In this document: in pieces, positions 27,065-34,768 of the stretch
Layout: each line of letters begins with the position of its first letter
Position numbering within the stretch: the first letter of the stretch is position 1
Assembly (NCBI GenBank): GCA_902525075.1
Contig: CABZFV010000011.1
Location: forward strand, 1-46,705
DNA length: 46,705 nt
Direction of reading: 5' to 3'
Source of the DNA: an uncultured Prochlorococcus sp.
Lineage (GTDB): Bacteria > Cyanobacteriota > Cyanobacteriia > PCC-6307 > Cyanobiaceae
Notes under the pieces: model-generated
What the model was told of the DNA's origin: nothing
Databases searched by the model: none
Seen by the model: the letters and a program-made list of their open reading frames with translations, nothing else
Translations under genes and position numbers: made by a program

Positions 27065-27793
27065 ATGTTTAAATTCCTGAAAAATATTATGAATAATGAG
27101 GAGGTAAATTTAACCAATGATGCTTATTCATTACATAGAATATTAAAAACAGAAATCAAAAAAGATCCTGGTATAGAAGAAGATGAAATAATTTTTGGAT
27201 GTGGTTGTTTCTGGGGAGCCGAAAAATGTTTTTGGAAACTCCCTGGAGTTGTAACAACTTCTGTAGGTTATGCAGGAGGAGAAAAAAATAATCCTACCTA
27301 TTATGAAGTATGTTCTGGTTTAACTGGTCATTCAGAAGTTGTAAGAATTATATGGGACAAAAGGGAAATAGACGTAAGTGATTTATTAAAAATGTTTTGG
27401 GAATGTCATGATCCTACTCAAAAAAATAGGCAAGGAAATGATATGGGGACACAATATAGATCAGCAATATATTACAAAAATGAAAATAATATTAAGACCA
27501 TACTAGCTAGTAAGGACCATTATCAAACTGAATTAAGCAAAAAAAATCTTGGTTTAATTGAAACGGAAATAAAAATGATTGATTCATATTTTTATGCGGA
27601 ACAATATCATCAACAATATCTAGCATTAGCTGGAAGCAGGCAGTATTGTTCCGCTGCACCGACAAAAGTTAAGTTAGGAGTTTTTACTGGAAGCAACTAT
27701 AAATTAAAGGAACATATATGGGAAAATTTTAATTGGGAAGTTGACAAGTGTGTATTGAGATCTGATAACAATCCTATAAAGAATAACTTTTAA
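27065..27793 (+). CDS. msrA: Peptide methionine sulfoxide reductase MsrA
   Basis: 242 residues with an ATG start. The MsrA active-site block is IIFGCGCFWGAEKCFWKLPGV (42-62), with catalytic Cys48 inside GCFW. GYAGG, CSGLTGHSEVVRI, FWECHDPTQKNRQGNDMGTQYRSAIYY and AEQYHQQYLA are all present. Most MsrA proteins have GGGCFW; here a second cysteine (C46) replaces the middle glycine, and the protein has an N-terminal extension of about 40 residues. It reduces methionine-S-sulfoxide in oxidatively damaged proteins. Several further cysteines (e.g. in RQYCSAAP) could serve as recycling cysteines. Confidence 0.95.
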   Translation: MFKFLKNIMNNEEVNLTNDAYSLHRILKTEIKKDPGIEEDEIIFGCGCFWGAEKCFWKLPGVVTTSVGYAGGEKNNPTYYEVCSGLTGHSEVVRIIWDKREIDVSDLLKMFWECHDPTQKNRQGNDMGTQYRSAIYYKNENNIKTILASKDHYQTELSKKNLGLIETEIKMIDSYFYAEQYHQQYLALAGSRQYCSAAPTKVKLGVFTGSNYKLKEHIWENFNWEVDKCVLRSDNNPIKNNF

Positions 27794-27820
27794 ATCAATC
27801 TAATCTTTATAGTAAAGAAA

Positions 27821-27894
27821 CGGGGCGTAGCGCAGTTTGGTAGCGCACCACTTTGGGGTAGTGGGGGTCGTGGGTTCAAATCCCGCCGTTCCGA
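27821..27894 (+). tRNA. trnP: tRNA-Pro (anticodon GGG)
   Basis: A 74-nt cloverleaf: acceptor stem CGGGGCG (27821-27827) pairs with CGTTCCG (27887-27893) with discriminator A; the D-arm contains GCGCAGTTTGGTAGCGC; the anticodon stem CCACT/AGTGG encloses the loop TTGGGGT, giving anticodon GGG; the T-arm GTGGG-TTCAAAT-CCCGC is canonical. CCA is not encoded. It reads CCC/CCU proline codons. Its GC content contrasts with the surrounding AT-rich DNA. A minus-strand small gene ends directly at its 3' end. Confidence 0.97.
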
Positions 27895-28047
27895 TTACTT
27901 TTCTTCTTCATTTATAAGCGATTTGTATAGTTTATATGAACTTATGCCTACTGCTATGAATGTAAAAGAAGAAAAAAAAGCTAAAATCAATATAGTAAGA
28001 TTTGAGACTTCTACTTCACCAAGTTGGAAAGATATAAAAATGTTCAT
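27895..28047 (-). CDS. 50-residue single-span membrane protein
   Basis: ATG 28045-28047 to TAA 27895-27897, below the length usually reported for ORFs. The protein starts MNIFISFQLGEVEV, has one hydrophobic span (LTILILAFFSSFTFIAVGI, about 17-35) and ends in a charged tail (YKSLINEEEK). The arrangement of a short polar N terminus, one helix and a charged tail is typical of small thylakoid or cytoplasmic-membrane subunits. No family recognised. Its stop abuts the 3' end of tRNA-Pro, and uppP starts upstream on the same strand beyond a 59-nt gap, so it could be read from the uppP transcript. Confidence 0.55.
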   Translation of the reverse strand: MNIFISFQLGEVEVSNLTILILAFFSSFTFIAVGISSYKLYKSLINEEEK

Positions 28048-28106
28048 TAGAAAGAATTTATTTTAAAACCTTAACATAATTGCAAAAAATTTTTTTTCGC
28101 ATCCAA

Positions 28107-28907
28107 TTATAAATTCAAAAGAATTACCACACCAAAAATAATTCGATAGATAATAAATATTTTCAACCCATTGGAAGAAAAATACTTTAATAAGAAATCT
28201 ATTGCTAATAAAGATGACAAAAATGTCGTAATAAGACCAACAAAAAGAGGGAAGAAACCCAATGAAAAAAAATCATCAAAAGAAGAAATAAACTCAACAA
28301 TCGCAGCAAGTGAAATAGCTGGCATCCCTAAAAGAAAAGAAAATTTCGCAGCATCGCCTCTTTCCCATCCTGATATTAGAGCGCTAGAAATAGTAACCCC
28401 CGATCTTGAAACACCTGGAACAATGGCAAATGCCTGAAAGAAACCTATTAAAAAACTATCTGAATAATTATGGTTTTGAATATTAATAGAACCTCTTTTG
28501 GAAATATCTGCAAAGTACATAAAAAAAGCCATTAGAAATGAGACCAATGCTATTGATAAATTTGAACGGAGAACGTTTTCAAAAAAAGAAGGGATAAATA
28601 TTTTTATACTCCCACCAAGCAAAACAATTGGAATAGTACCAATCAAAATGGAACTTAATAATCTTTCATGTAATAGATATTCAAGAAATTTTTTGGAAGA
28701 TTGACTTCTGAAATTAAAAATATCATTCCTAAAATACCAAGCTATTGCAAGAACACTTCCAAGTTGAAGAGTAGCGGACAAAGATGTCCCAGGATCATCA
28801 ATACCAAAAAATAGAGATATAACTTTTAAATGAGCTGTACTACTTACAGGAATAAATTCCGTCAAACCTTGAATTAATCCATATAAAACAAGTTTTAAAT
28901 ATTCCAA
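28107..28907 (-). CDS. uppP: Undecaprenyl-diphosphatase UppP (BacA)
   Basis: 266 residues with a TTG start. The family motifs are GLIQGLTEFIPVSSTAHL (11-28), with the catalytic glutamate and SSTAH, and FAIVPGVSRSGVTISSALI (about 158-176). About seven to eight membrane helices are visible. UppP removes one phosphate from undecaprenyl diphosphate to recycle the lipid carrier of peptidoglycan and glycan synthesis. It is divergent from the secreted small protein at 28976. Confidence 0.95.
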   Translation of the reverse strand: MEYLKLVLYGLIQGLTEFIPVSSTAHLKVISLFFGIDDPGTSLSATLQLGSVLAIAWYFRNDIFNFRSQSSKKFLEYLLHERLLSSILIGTIPIVLLGGSIKIFIPSFFENVLRSNLSIALVSFLMAFFMYFADISKRGSINIQNHNYSDSFLIGFFQAFAIVPGVSRSGVTISSALISGWERGDAAKFSFLLGMPAISLAAIVEFISSFDDFFSLGFFPLFVGLITTFLSSLLAIDFLLKYFSSNGLKIFIIYRIIFGVVILLNL

Positions 28908-28975
28908 AAAATTATTAAATTAACTGATTAATTAATAGCAATTTACATTTAAAAATTAAAAGCTAGTATAGAAAA

Positions 28976-29248
28976 ATGAAAAAAAAATTTATCTTAATAT
29001 TATTTATTCTCTTTTCCTTAATATTTTCTGATTCTGCAAAAGCTAACTATTGGTTAATAATTGGAACTTATAGACAAGGGCCTGGAAGAAGGCCTGAAGT
29101 TAGTGGGATAACAAGTCCTTCATTACATTCTATTCCCATGAAAGATTTAGATACTTGCAAAAAGGCAGGAGAAAAAATTACTAATGAAATATACCAACCT
29201 GTTTGGCAATTTGATAGTAGGTGGACCTGTGTATTTAGAGGTGATTAG
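28976..29248 (+). CDS. Secreted small protein of unknown function
   Basis: 90 residues with an ATG start. Residues 1-23 form a Sec signal peptide (KKK, then FILILFILFSLIFSDSAKA) with likely cleavage after AKA. The mature 67-residue part (YWLIIGTYRQGPG...CVFRGD) holds two cysteines (DTCKKAGE and WTCVFRGD), perhaps a disulfide, and a tryptophan-rich end. The IIGTYRQGPG opening and C-x-n-C arrangement recall small cyanobacterial secreted proteins, but no named family was recognised. It is convergent with a 44-residue minus-strand gene 8 nt away. Confidence 0.75.
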   Translation: MKKKFILILFILFSLIFSDSAKANYWLIIGTYRQGPGRRPEVSGITSPSLHSIPMKDLDTCKKAGEKITNEIYQPVWQFDSRWTCVFRGD

Positions 29249-29256
29249 TAATTTAG

Positions 29257-29391
29257 TTACCTTTTAACATCGTGAGCACAACCATCACCTTTATAGTTTT
29301 CACTCTCATAAAAATCATTTTTTGTCCCAAAATAAATTGTAAATAAAACGAAAGGTAGGCTTAATATAAATAAAATAGTTGTTAAGTCCAT
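29257..29391 (-). CDS. 44-residue single-span membrane protein
   Basis: ATG 29389-29391 to TAA 29257-29259. It starts MDLTTILFILSLPFVLFTIY (one membrane helix) and has a polar tail FGTKNDFYES...GDGCAHDVKR with one cysteine and one histidine. N-terminal anchor plus short soluble tail resembles other tiny thylakoid proteins. I recognise no family. It is followed on the 3' side by the convergent secreted-protein gene and preceded by another tiny membrane ORF (29449-29574) on the same strand. Confidence 0.6.
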   Translation of the reverse strand: MDLTTILFILSLPFVLFTIYFGTKNDFYESENYKGDGCAHDVKR

Positions 29392-29448
29392 AGTGTTAAC
29401 TTATTTAGGAATGATATGAAAAATTAAAATTTGTTCATTAACTCGTGT

Positions 29449-29574
29449 TTAATAATCTGTGGGTCCTTTAATACCAAGATAAAAAAAGGCTCCTAACCCA
29501 ACTAAAAGTAAAACTCCAGCGATGGCTGCAGAAGGAACAAAACCTCCTATTGCAAAGGAAGAAAAATAATACAT
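29449..29574 (-). CDS. 41-residue single-span membrane protein
   Basis: ATG 29572-29574 to TAA 29449-29451. The peptide starts MYYFSSFAIGGFVPSAAIAG, continues with a glycine-leucine-valine helix (GVLLLVGLGAFFYLG) and ends IKGPTDY. The composition (small residues in the helix, soluble tail of about eight residues) is much like the low-molecular-weight subunits of photosystems and the cytochrome b6f complex, but it is not one of the standard ones I can identify. Codon use is ordinary for the window. A 57-nt gap separates it from the 44-residue gene downstream. Confidence 0.6.
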   Translation of the reverse strand: MYYFSSFAIGGFVPSAAIAGVLLLVGLGAFFYLGIKGPTDY

Positions 29575-29663
29575 CTATAAAACTAAAACTAGTTTGATAA
29601 TATCAACAAAAACTAGGTATTTGTAAAAAATTTTGACTCGAAGACAATTAGACAATATCAGTT

Positions 29664-29891
29664 CTAAGCCACTAAAGTCGAATCTTCGTTATCAGCAGAA
29701 ATTCTTATTCTCTCTTCCAACTTGGGGCCATATAATTCGTTTCCCCAGATTTCAACTCTTGAATCATTTGGGGCCATAAAAGTAAGAATGTCAGTTGGGA
29801 ATAAAACTCTCTCTAAGAAAAAATTTGATGGACCAATACATCTCAAGACAACCATCCTACAGCCTTCATTTTTGTAAGAAAACTCAACCAT
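29664..29891 (-). CDS. DUF1830 family protein
   Basis: 75 residues from ATG 29891; the frame extends eight codons further to a TTG. The sequence MVEFSYKNEGCRMVVLRC, then FFLERVLFPTDILTFMAPNDSRVEIW, matches the cyanobacterial DUF1830 family, whose hallmark is the FERVVFP-type segment followed by a LEIW/LEIH strand. The function is unknown. The gene stands alone, with 67 nt before the unrelated tiny ORFs and about 90 nt after the glycerate kinase gene. Confidence 0.8.
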   Translation of the reverse strand: MVEFSYKNEGCRMVVLRCIGPSNFFLERVLFPTDILTFMAPNDSRVEIWGNELYGPKLEERIRISADNEDSTLVA

Positions 29892-29982
29892 CTCTAAGGA
29901 ACAAAATATAATCAATTAAACACTATTATGACCAAAAAAAAATGTATAAAAAATTACTGAAAAAAAATAATTTTAGAAAATG

Positions 29983-30927
29983 CTACAAATTCAATCCAGC
30001 CTCAACTAAATTTCTTTCTTGATCTATTAATAAAAGCGCGTAAGACTTTATCATGTCAAAACTTTTATGCGGGATTGAGACATTAAGCATTCTTAAGAAA
30101 TTAGATAATTTTTCATCTTGAAGGGCTTTACCTTTCTGTAAAAACATTTCTTTTTCCTGATTTGATTTCCATATATTCATATATTCAATTTTCAAGGGCT
30201 TTAAGTGCCAAATATTGTCTATTAAAGTCCAAATATCTAAATATTCGTCTAGGTTTTTTTGAATCTTTAATACATAAGATGATTCATCAAGAGTCAAATT
30301 TGTTGTATTTATGGGTCGATCATTTATGTTAATAGAATAAGGTTTTATACCCAAAAACCATCCCTCAAGAATTAATAAATCAGGATTATCTAATCTCCAA
30401 TGAGACCTATCTCCCAAACCATTTCTTAATGATTTATCGAAAACTGGTACATTTAATTCTCCATTTATCTTCCAATTTAATAATTTTTCTTGCATTAATT
30501 TTACTGAATGACTACCAGGAAACCCTCTTGAAACATTCCAAGGGTTATTCTTAATTGCTAATTTCATATCATTTGATGGAAGATAAAAGTCGTCAATTGA
30601 AATAACCGCAATTTTGAAGTTTAATTTTAACGATATAGCTTCGAGCCATTTACCTAGTGTTGTTTTGCCTGTGCCAGGCAGAGCTGAGATTCCAATAATT
30701 TTTCTATCAGAAAAATTATTTTGAAATTTATAAGCCTGAGATAAAAGAGGTAAAGCCAAACCCCAAATCCAATCATCATTTACTTTATTGTTCCAATATT
30801 GATTAATTGCAAGAATGTTTCTTTGATTATTCCAAAAATTAAACCAATCATCCAAGGATTCCCAACCAATATCAATAATTAATTTTTCAAATTTATCAAG
30901 TGGAAAATTAATATCTAAATCTTTCAT
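29983..30927 (-). CDS. glyK: D-glycerate 3-kinase-like P-loop kinase
   Basis: 314 residues with an ATG start. A P-loop GISALPGTGKTTLGKWL (79-95, K88) is followed by the kinase acidic motif VISIDDFYLPS (about 109-119), then SRGFPGSHSVKLM, PVFDKSLRNGLGDR and the LLILEGWFLGI strand. This is the phosphoribulokinase/uridine-kinase-like fold of plant- and cyanobacterial-type D-glycerate 3-kinases, which finish photorespiration by making 3-phosphoglycerate. It lies 4 nt after gpgP in the glucosylglycerate locus, where it could also recover the glycerate released from glucosylglycerate. The kinase role is a family inference. Confidence 0.82.
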   Translation of the reverse strand: MKDLDINFPLDKFEKLIIDIGWESLDDWFNFWNNQRNILAINQYWNNKVNDDWIWGLALPLLSQAYKFQNNFSDRKIIGISALPGTGKTTLGKWLEAISLKLNFKIAVISIDDFYLPSNDMKLAIKNNPWNVSRGFPGSHSVKLMQEKLLNWKINGELNVPVFDKSLRNGLGDRSHWRLDNPDLLILEGWFLGIKPYSININDRPINTTNLTLDESSYVLKIQKNLDEYLDIWTLIDNIWHLKPLKIEYMNIWKSNQEKEMFLQKGKALQDEKLSNFLRMLNVSIPHKSFDMIKSYALLLIDQERNLVEAGLNL

Positions 30928-30931
30928 CTTT

Positions 30932-31729
30932 CTAACTTAGTTCTCGCTTATTTATTAATTTATTTATTTCATTTTTCCAACCATATCCATTTGGTTCAGA
31001 AGCCAAAGTAAATTCCAAATCTTTTAATTGATCTAGTAAATTTAAGTTAGGTCCGTCTATTCCAGGAATGACTATTTTAATATCTGAATTTAAAAGTAGA
31101 GGCAAATCATTTGGAGAATCGCCTAAACCTATAATTTCAATATTATGAACATTTGAATATTCTTTAAGAGCATTTATTGCTTTCCCTTTATTCGATTTTG
31201 TAGATAATAAGTGACTCATTCTATTGCCCTTAAAAATATCAACATTGAATTTTTTACAAAAGATTTTAATTTTTTCTTCTAGATAACTTGGCGGATTTAA
31301 AAAAGGCATGCTCCAGTGTCTATCACGCATTAAGTTCAATGAGTTGCCTCCTAAACCTGTAAGCTGAGTGGCTTCTTGATCAGTGAGATTATTAAGAGGA
31401 GTAAGTTTATAGTCAATTTCTTTAGAAATAGAATTTAATATTTCTTCAAGAGATTCGTATTTTATTCCAAGAATAATTTCTCCATTTACTCTTTTAAGAG
31501 ATTCACCATATATTGCCGCACCATTCTCAACAATATAAGGATCCGTCAAGTTAAGTTCCTTTCTAATAACTTTTACTTCAGAAGCAGTTTTGCTCGTACA
31601 AAGAATTACTGGTATAGATAATTTTTGAAGTTTTTTTATAGTTTCTTTAGCAGGTGATAAATCGTATGAGTGATCCATTAAAGTACCATCTACATCACTC
31701 ACAACCCAAACAGAAGAATTTTCTATCAT
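30932..31729 (-). CDS. gpgP: Glucosyl/mannosyl-3-phosphoglycerate phosphatase (HAD)
   Basis: 265 residues from ATG 31729, one base after the upstream gene's stop; a GTG four codons earlier overlaps that gene. HAD motif I VVSDVDGTLMD (nucleophile aspartate about residue 12), motif II VILCTSKTASEV, and motif IV GLGDSPNDLPLL are complete, with the Cof/MPGP-type cap domain (KEIDYKLTPLNNLTDQEATQLTGLGG). The family dephosphorylates mannosyl- or glucosyl-3-phosphoglycerate. With gpgS nearby the substrate is most likely glucosyl-3-phosphoglycerate, giving glucosylglycerate. Confidence 0.86.
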   Translation of the reverse strand: MIENSSVWVVSDVDGTLMDHSYDLSPAKETIKKLQKLSIPVILCTSKTASEVKVIRKELNLTDPYIVENGAAIYGESLKRVNGEIILGIKYESLEEILNSISKEIDYKLTPLNNLTDQEATQLTGLGGNSLNLMRDRHWSMPFLNPPSYLEEKIKIFCKKFNVDIFKGNRMSHLLSTKSNKGKAINALKEYSNVHNIEIIGLGDSPNDLPLLLNSDIKIVIPGIDGPNLNLLDQLKDLEFTLASEPNGYGWKNEINKLINKRELS

Positions 31730-31730
31730 T

Positions 31731-33491
31731 TTATAAAGCACTAAGCCAAATTACTTGAAAAGGATCAAGACTAATATTTTTGCAATTGTATTTAGTGGTT
31801 GTTAGAAAATCATGGGTATTGAAATCATTATCAATTATTTTTGGTAGATCATTATCATTCAATTGATAATTAATTTTATTTTCAGTCATATTATGGATTG
31901 CAAAAACAGACTCAGGACCTTTACCTCTTTTTATTACAACAATATCACTTCTACCTTTAGACAAACATTTCATTTCTGAACAAGGATGAAATTGCTTTAA
32001 TTCTGATCGGACATCCATAGCATTACGAAGATATTTTAAGTTTTTATTAGCATTAGATTCAGGATTATTTAAAACAGCTGAAAGATTTTCTGATTTAAAC
32101 TTTTCTCTGTTAAGGTCTCTTCTTTGACCTGTCATAGAAAAGCTTTTGATATCATTTTCTGAAGCTAGTAATGCTGGCAAATAAAATGCAGGGACTCCCT
32201 TCAGAGCCATTACTAATAATTGACTCAAAATAAATCTCTCATATTGAAATCTTTTAGCATCTCTACTGGAGTCTTCCATTGCACTCCACCAACTAATATT
32301 CAATTCGTAAGGTTTATCATCACCATTTGATAAACGTCTATGACTTACTAATCCTCCTCTTTTCTCACAATTAATTAATAAATCCTTAATTCTCTGCTCA
32401 TTCATTAAACCCTCAAGAGCTCTTAGCCCAACACCATCGTGCGATGCAGTGAAATTAAATAAAGTAGTCTCTTCAGGTAATATGGGCCAATCAAAAATCC
32501 ATGAGTTCAAAATATCAGCTCTTGAAGTAATAATTGCCTCTAGGAGAAGAGGTGGCAATGGGAAATTATATGCCATGTGGGCTTCATCATCAGGAATGAG
32601 ATAAGATAGATTCTCCTTCTGAGGAACATTGGTTTCTGTTATTAAAACGCCATCATCAAGAAGATTATTTAAAAGAACTCTTAAGAGTTTCACAATTAAA
32701 TGTGCTTTGGGCAAATGTAAGCATGTAGTCCCTGATTCCTTCCAAATAAAACCCACAGCATCAAGCCTTAACCATTTAATTCCATTAGATAAATAAGTAG
32801 TAATTAAATTTAAGAACTCAAGAGTCATTTTAGGATTATGCCAATTCAAATCAATTTGATCTGGCCCAAAAGTTGTCCAAACTTGTTTAGGACCATCATC
32901 AGTATTTATTTGAGAAAACAAAGAGGAACTTCTAGGCCTAACTACATTTGACCAGTCAAGATTTTGCTTCGGTGAAAAAACATTTGATGTTCCCGGTTCT
33001 TGAGATTTAATAAATTGTTGAACCCATGGGTGAGATGATGAAACATGGTTTAGTACTAAATCAGCCATCAAATCATGATTTTTAGAAATACTTTTGAGAT
33101 CATCCCAACCACCAAATTTTTCTTCTAGGGAATCATAACTTGAAACTGCGAAACCTCCATCGCTTGTGGATTTCAGAAAAGGAAGAATATGTACAACTTT
33201 AGAAAGACTGCCAAAATGTTTACTTAACAACTTCCTAAGAGTTATTAATGTTGCCTCGCCATTTTTATAAATACTATCTGCGTAAGTTATCAAAACTGAA
33301 TGAGATTCATTCCACCTTTCCTTAACTCTTATTTCTTCATAAGCAGATTTCTCTGAGAAATCATCTAAAATCTGCAATAATTGATTTGAAATAAAATTAA
33401 TTTCTTCTGTAGTATGATTTGAATAAATTGTTTTTAACAATTTATCGATTTTTAATCTATCTAATTTTTTCTCTGAATCAATTTGCTTCAC
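31731..33491 (-). CDS. GH13_18 sucrose-phosphorylase-family enzyme, probable glucosylglycerate phosphorylase
   Basis: 586 residues with a GTG start. A TIM-barrel of the sucrose phosphorylase subfamily: LADLVLNHVSSSHPW region (about 145-158), nucleophile aspartate in WLRLDAVGFIW (about 242), acid/base glutamate in VLITETNVPQ (about 285) and the third acid in ASHDGVGLR (about 350). The FDWPILPEETTLFNF and GVPAFYLPALLAS segments are also typical. In this locus (gpgS divergent, gpgP directly after) the GH13_18 glucosylglycerate phosphorylase activity described in other bacteria is the best fit, splitting GGA with phosphate. Sucrose or glucosylglycerol phosphorylase is the alternative. Confidence 0.8.
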   Translation of the reverse strand: MKQIDSEKKLDRLKIDKLLKTIYSNHTTEEINFISNQLLQILDDFSEKSAYEEIRVKERWNESHSVLITYADSIYKNGEATLITLRKLLSKHFGSLSKVVHILPFLKSTSDGGFAVSSYDSLEEKFGGWDDLKSISKNHDLMADLVLNHVSSSHPWVQQFIKSQEPGTSNVFSPKQNLDWSNVVRPRSSSLFSQINTDDGPKQVWTTFGPDQIDLNWHNPKMTLEFLNLITTYLSNGIKWLRLDAVGFIWKESGTTCLHLPKAHLIVKLLRVLLNNLLDDGVLITETNVPQKENLSYLIPDDEAHMAYNFPLPPLLLEAIITSRADILNSWIFDWPILPEETTLFNFTASHDGVGLRALEGLMNEQRIKDLLINCEKRGGLVSHRRLSNGDDKPYELNISWWSAMEDSSRDAKRFQYERFILSQLLVMALKGVPAFYLPALLASENDIKSFSMTGQRRDLNREKFKSENLSAVLNNPESNANKNLKYLRNAMDVRSELKQFHPCSEMKCLSKGRSDIVVIKRGKGPESVFAIHNMTENKINYQLNDNDLPKIIDNDFNTHDFLTTTKYNCKNISLDPFQVIWLSAL

Positions 33492-33541
33492 TTTGAAAAA
33501 ATCATCGAAGTATTAATACCATTCTGCACATCAATAAGAAA

Positions 33542-34768
33542 ATGGACTTTCAACAAGGTTTAATCACTACAATACATGAATATGGAGTTACAAGAAATTT
33601 ACTTAAAGAATTAAACAAAAATCTAAAAAGAAGATCAACTAGCATTTTAATACCTTGCTTATATGAAGAGTTTGAACGTCCAGCATTAAAAGATATAAGA
33701 GAAGTTTTAAAAAACCTTACAGGCTTAAATGAATTAGTTATTGCTCTCTCAGCAAAAACTGTTGAGCAAGTTAAGGCAGCAAAATCATTTTTTGACTCAA
33801 TGCCATTCCCAGTTCACGTCCAATGGACTAATTCTCCCTCAGTAATTGAGCTATTAAAAAGCCAAGAAAAAAATGGATTAGAACTTTTAGGAACTCCAGG
33901 TAAAGGATGGGCTGTATGGCAAGGCATAGGAGTTGCGACTAGAAAATCAGAAGTTGTTGCTCTTTTTGATGCTGATATAAGAACTTTTAGTCCTTTATAT
34001 CCTTCAAGAATGATACTTCCACTTCTGGATGAATCATATGGAATATCATATGTAAAAGCTTTTTACAGTAGATTATCTCTAGAAACAAATCAATTGCAAG
34101 GTAGAGCAACAAGATTATTCGTGGGTCCTTTACTAGCAAGTCTTGAGCAATTAGTTGGTAAGGGTCCGTTTTTACAATATCTTCAATCATTTAGATATCC
34201 ATTAGCAGGTGAGTTTGCTTTTACTAAAGACCTTGCTATGAATTTAAGAATACCTTGTGACTGGGGTTTAGAGATAGGTTTATTATCAGAGGTTTATAGA
34301 AATGTAAGGACCTCAAAAATAGCCCAGGTTGACCTAGGTTTGTTTGATCATAAACATAAAAATATTGGAGATTCTTCTAAAGAAGGATTGCAAAAAATGT
34401 GTACAGAAATACTTTCAAGTGTTTTAAGAGGTCTCATGGAACATCAAGCCGAGACCTTAACTAGCACTCAACTAGCAACTTTAGAAGTTCTCTACAAAAG
34501 AGTTGGAGAAGATCGGGTAAAACAATTTGGATTAGATTCAGCAGTTAATCAACTACCATACGATAGACACGAAGAGGAATTATCAGTACAAAAGTTTGCG
34601 AAACTATTAAGACCTGCTACAGAAGATTATCTGGCTTGTCCTACGACACTTCAATTACCAAGTTGGTCAAGAGTTCTATCTTGTGAGAACAAACTGCAAG
34701 AAGATTTAGCTACTGCGGGGTCAAAAGACATAAAGATAAGTGAAAAAGAATTAATTAAAAACTTCTAA
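33542..34768 (+). CDS. gpgS: Glucosyl-3-phosphoglycerate synthase
   Basis: 408 residues with an ATG start; family GT81. Visible features are the N-terminal [18 protein letters not shown], the acceptor-site [29 protein letters not shown] with the metal-binding DADIR (about 141-145), and [23 protein letters not shown] and [13 protein letters not shown]. It transfers glucose from an NDP-glucose to 3-phosphoglycerate, the first step to glucosylglycerate, a compatible solute reported in marine cyanobacteria under nitrogen limitation. It is divergent from the phosphorylase (50 nt) and its last four bases overlap the end of ureC on the other strand. Confidence 0.93.
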   Translation: MDFQQGLITTIHEYGVTRNLLKELNKNLKRRSTSILIPCLYEEFERPALKDIREVLKNLTGLNELVIALSAKTVEQVKAAKSFFDSMPFPVHVQWTNSPSVIELLKSQEKNGLELLGTPGKGWAVWQGIGVATRKSEVVALFDADIRTFSPLYPSRMILPLLDESYGISYVKAFYSRLSLETNQLQGRATRLFVGPLLASLEQLVGKGPFLQYLQSFRYPLAGEFAFTKDLAMNLRIPCDWGLEIGLLSEVYRNVRTSKIAQVDLGLFDHKHKNIGDSSKEGLQKMCTEILSSVLRGLMEHQAETLTSTQLATLEVLYKRVGEDRVKQFGLDSAVNQLPYDRHEEELSVQKFAKLLRPATEDYLACPTTLQLPSWSRVLSCENKLQEDLATAGSKDIKISEKELIKNF

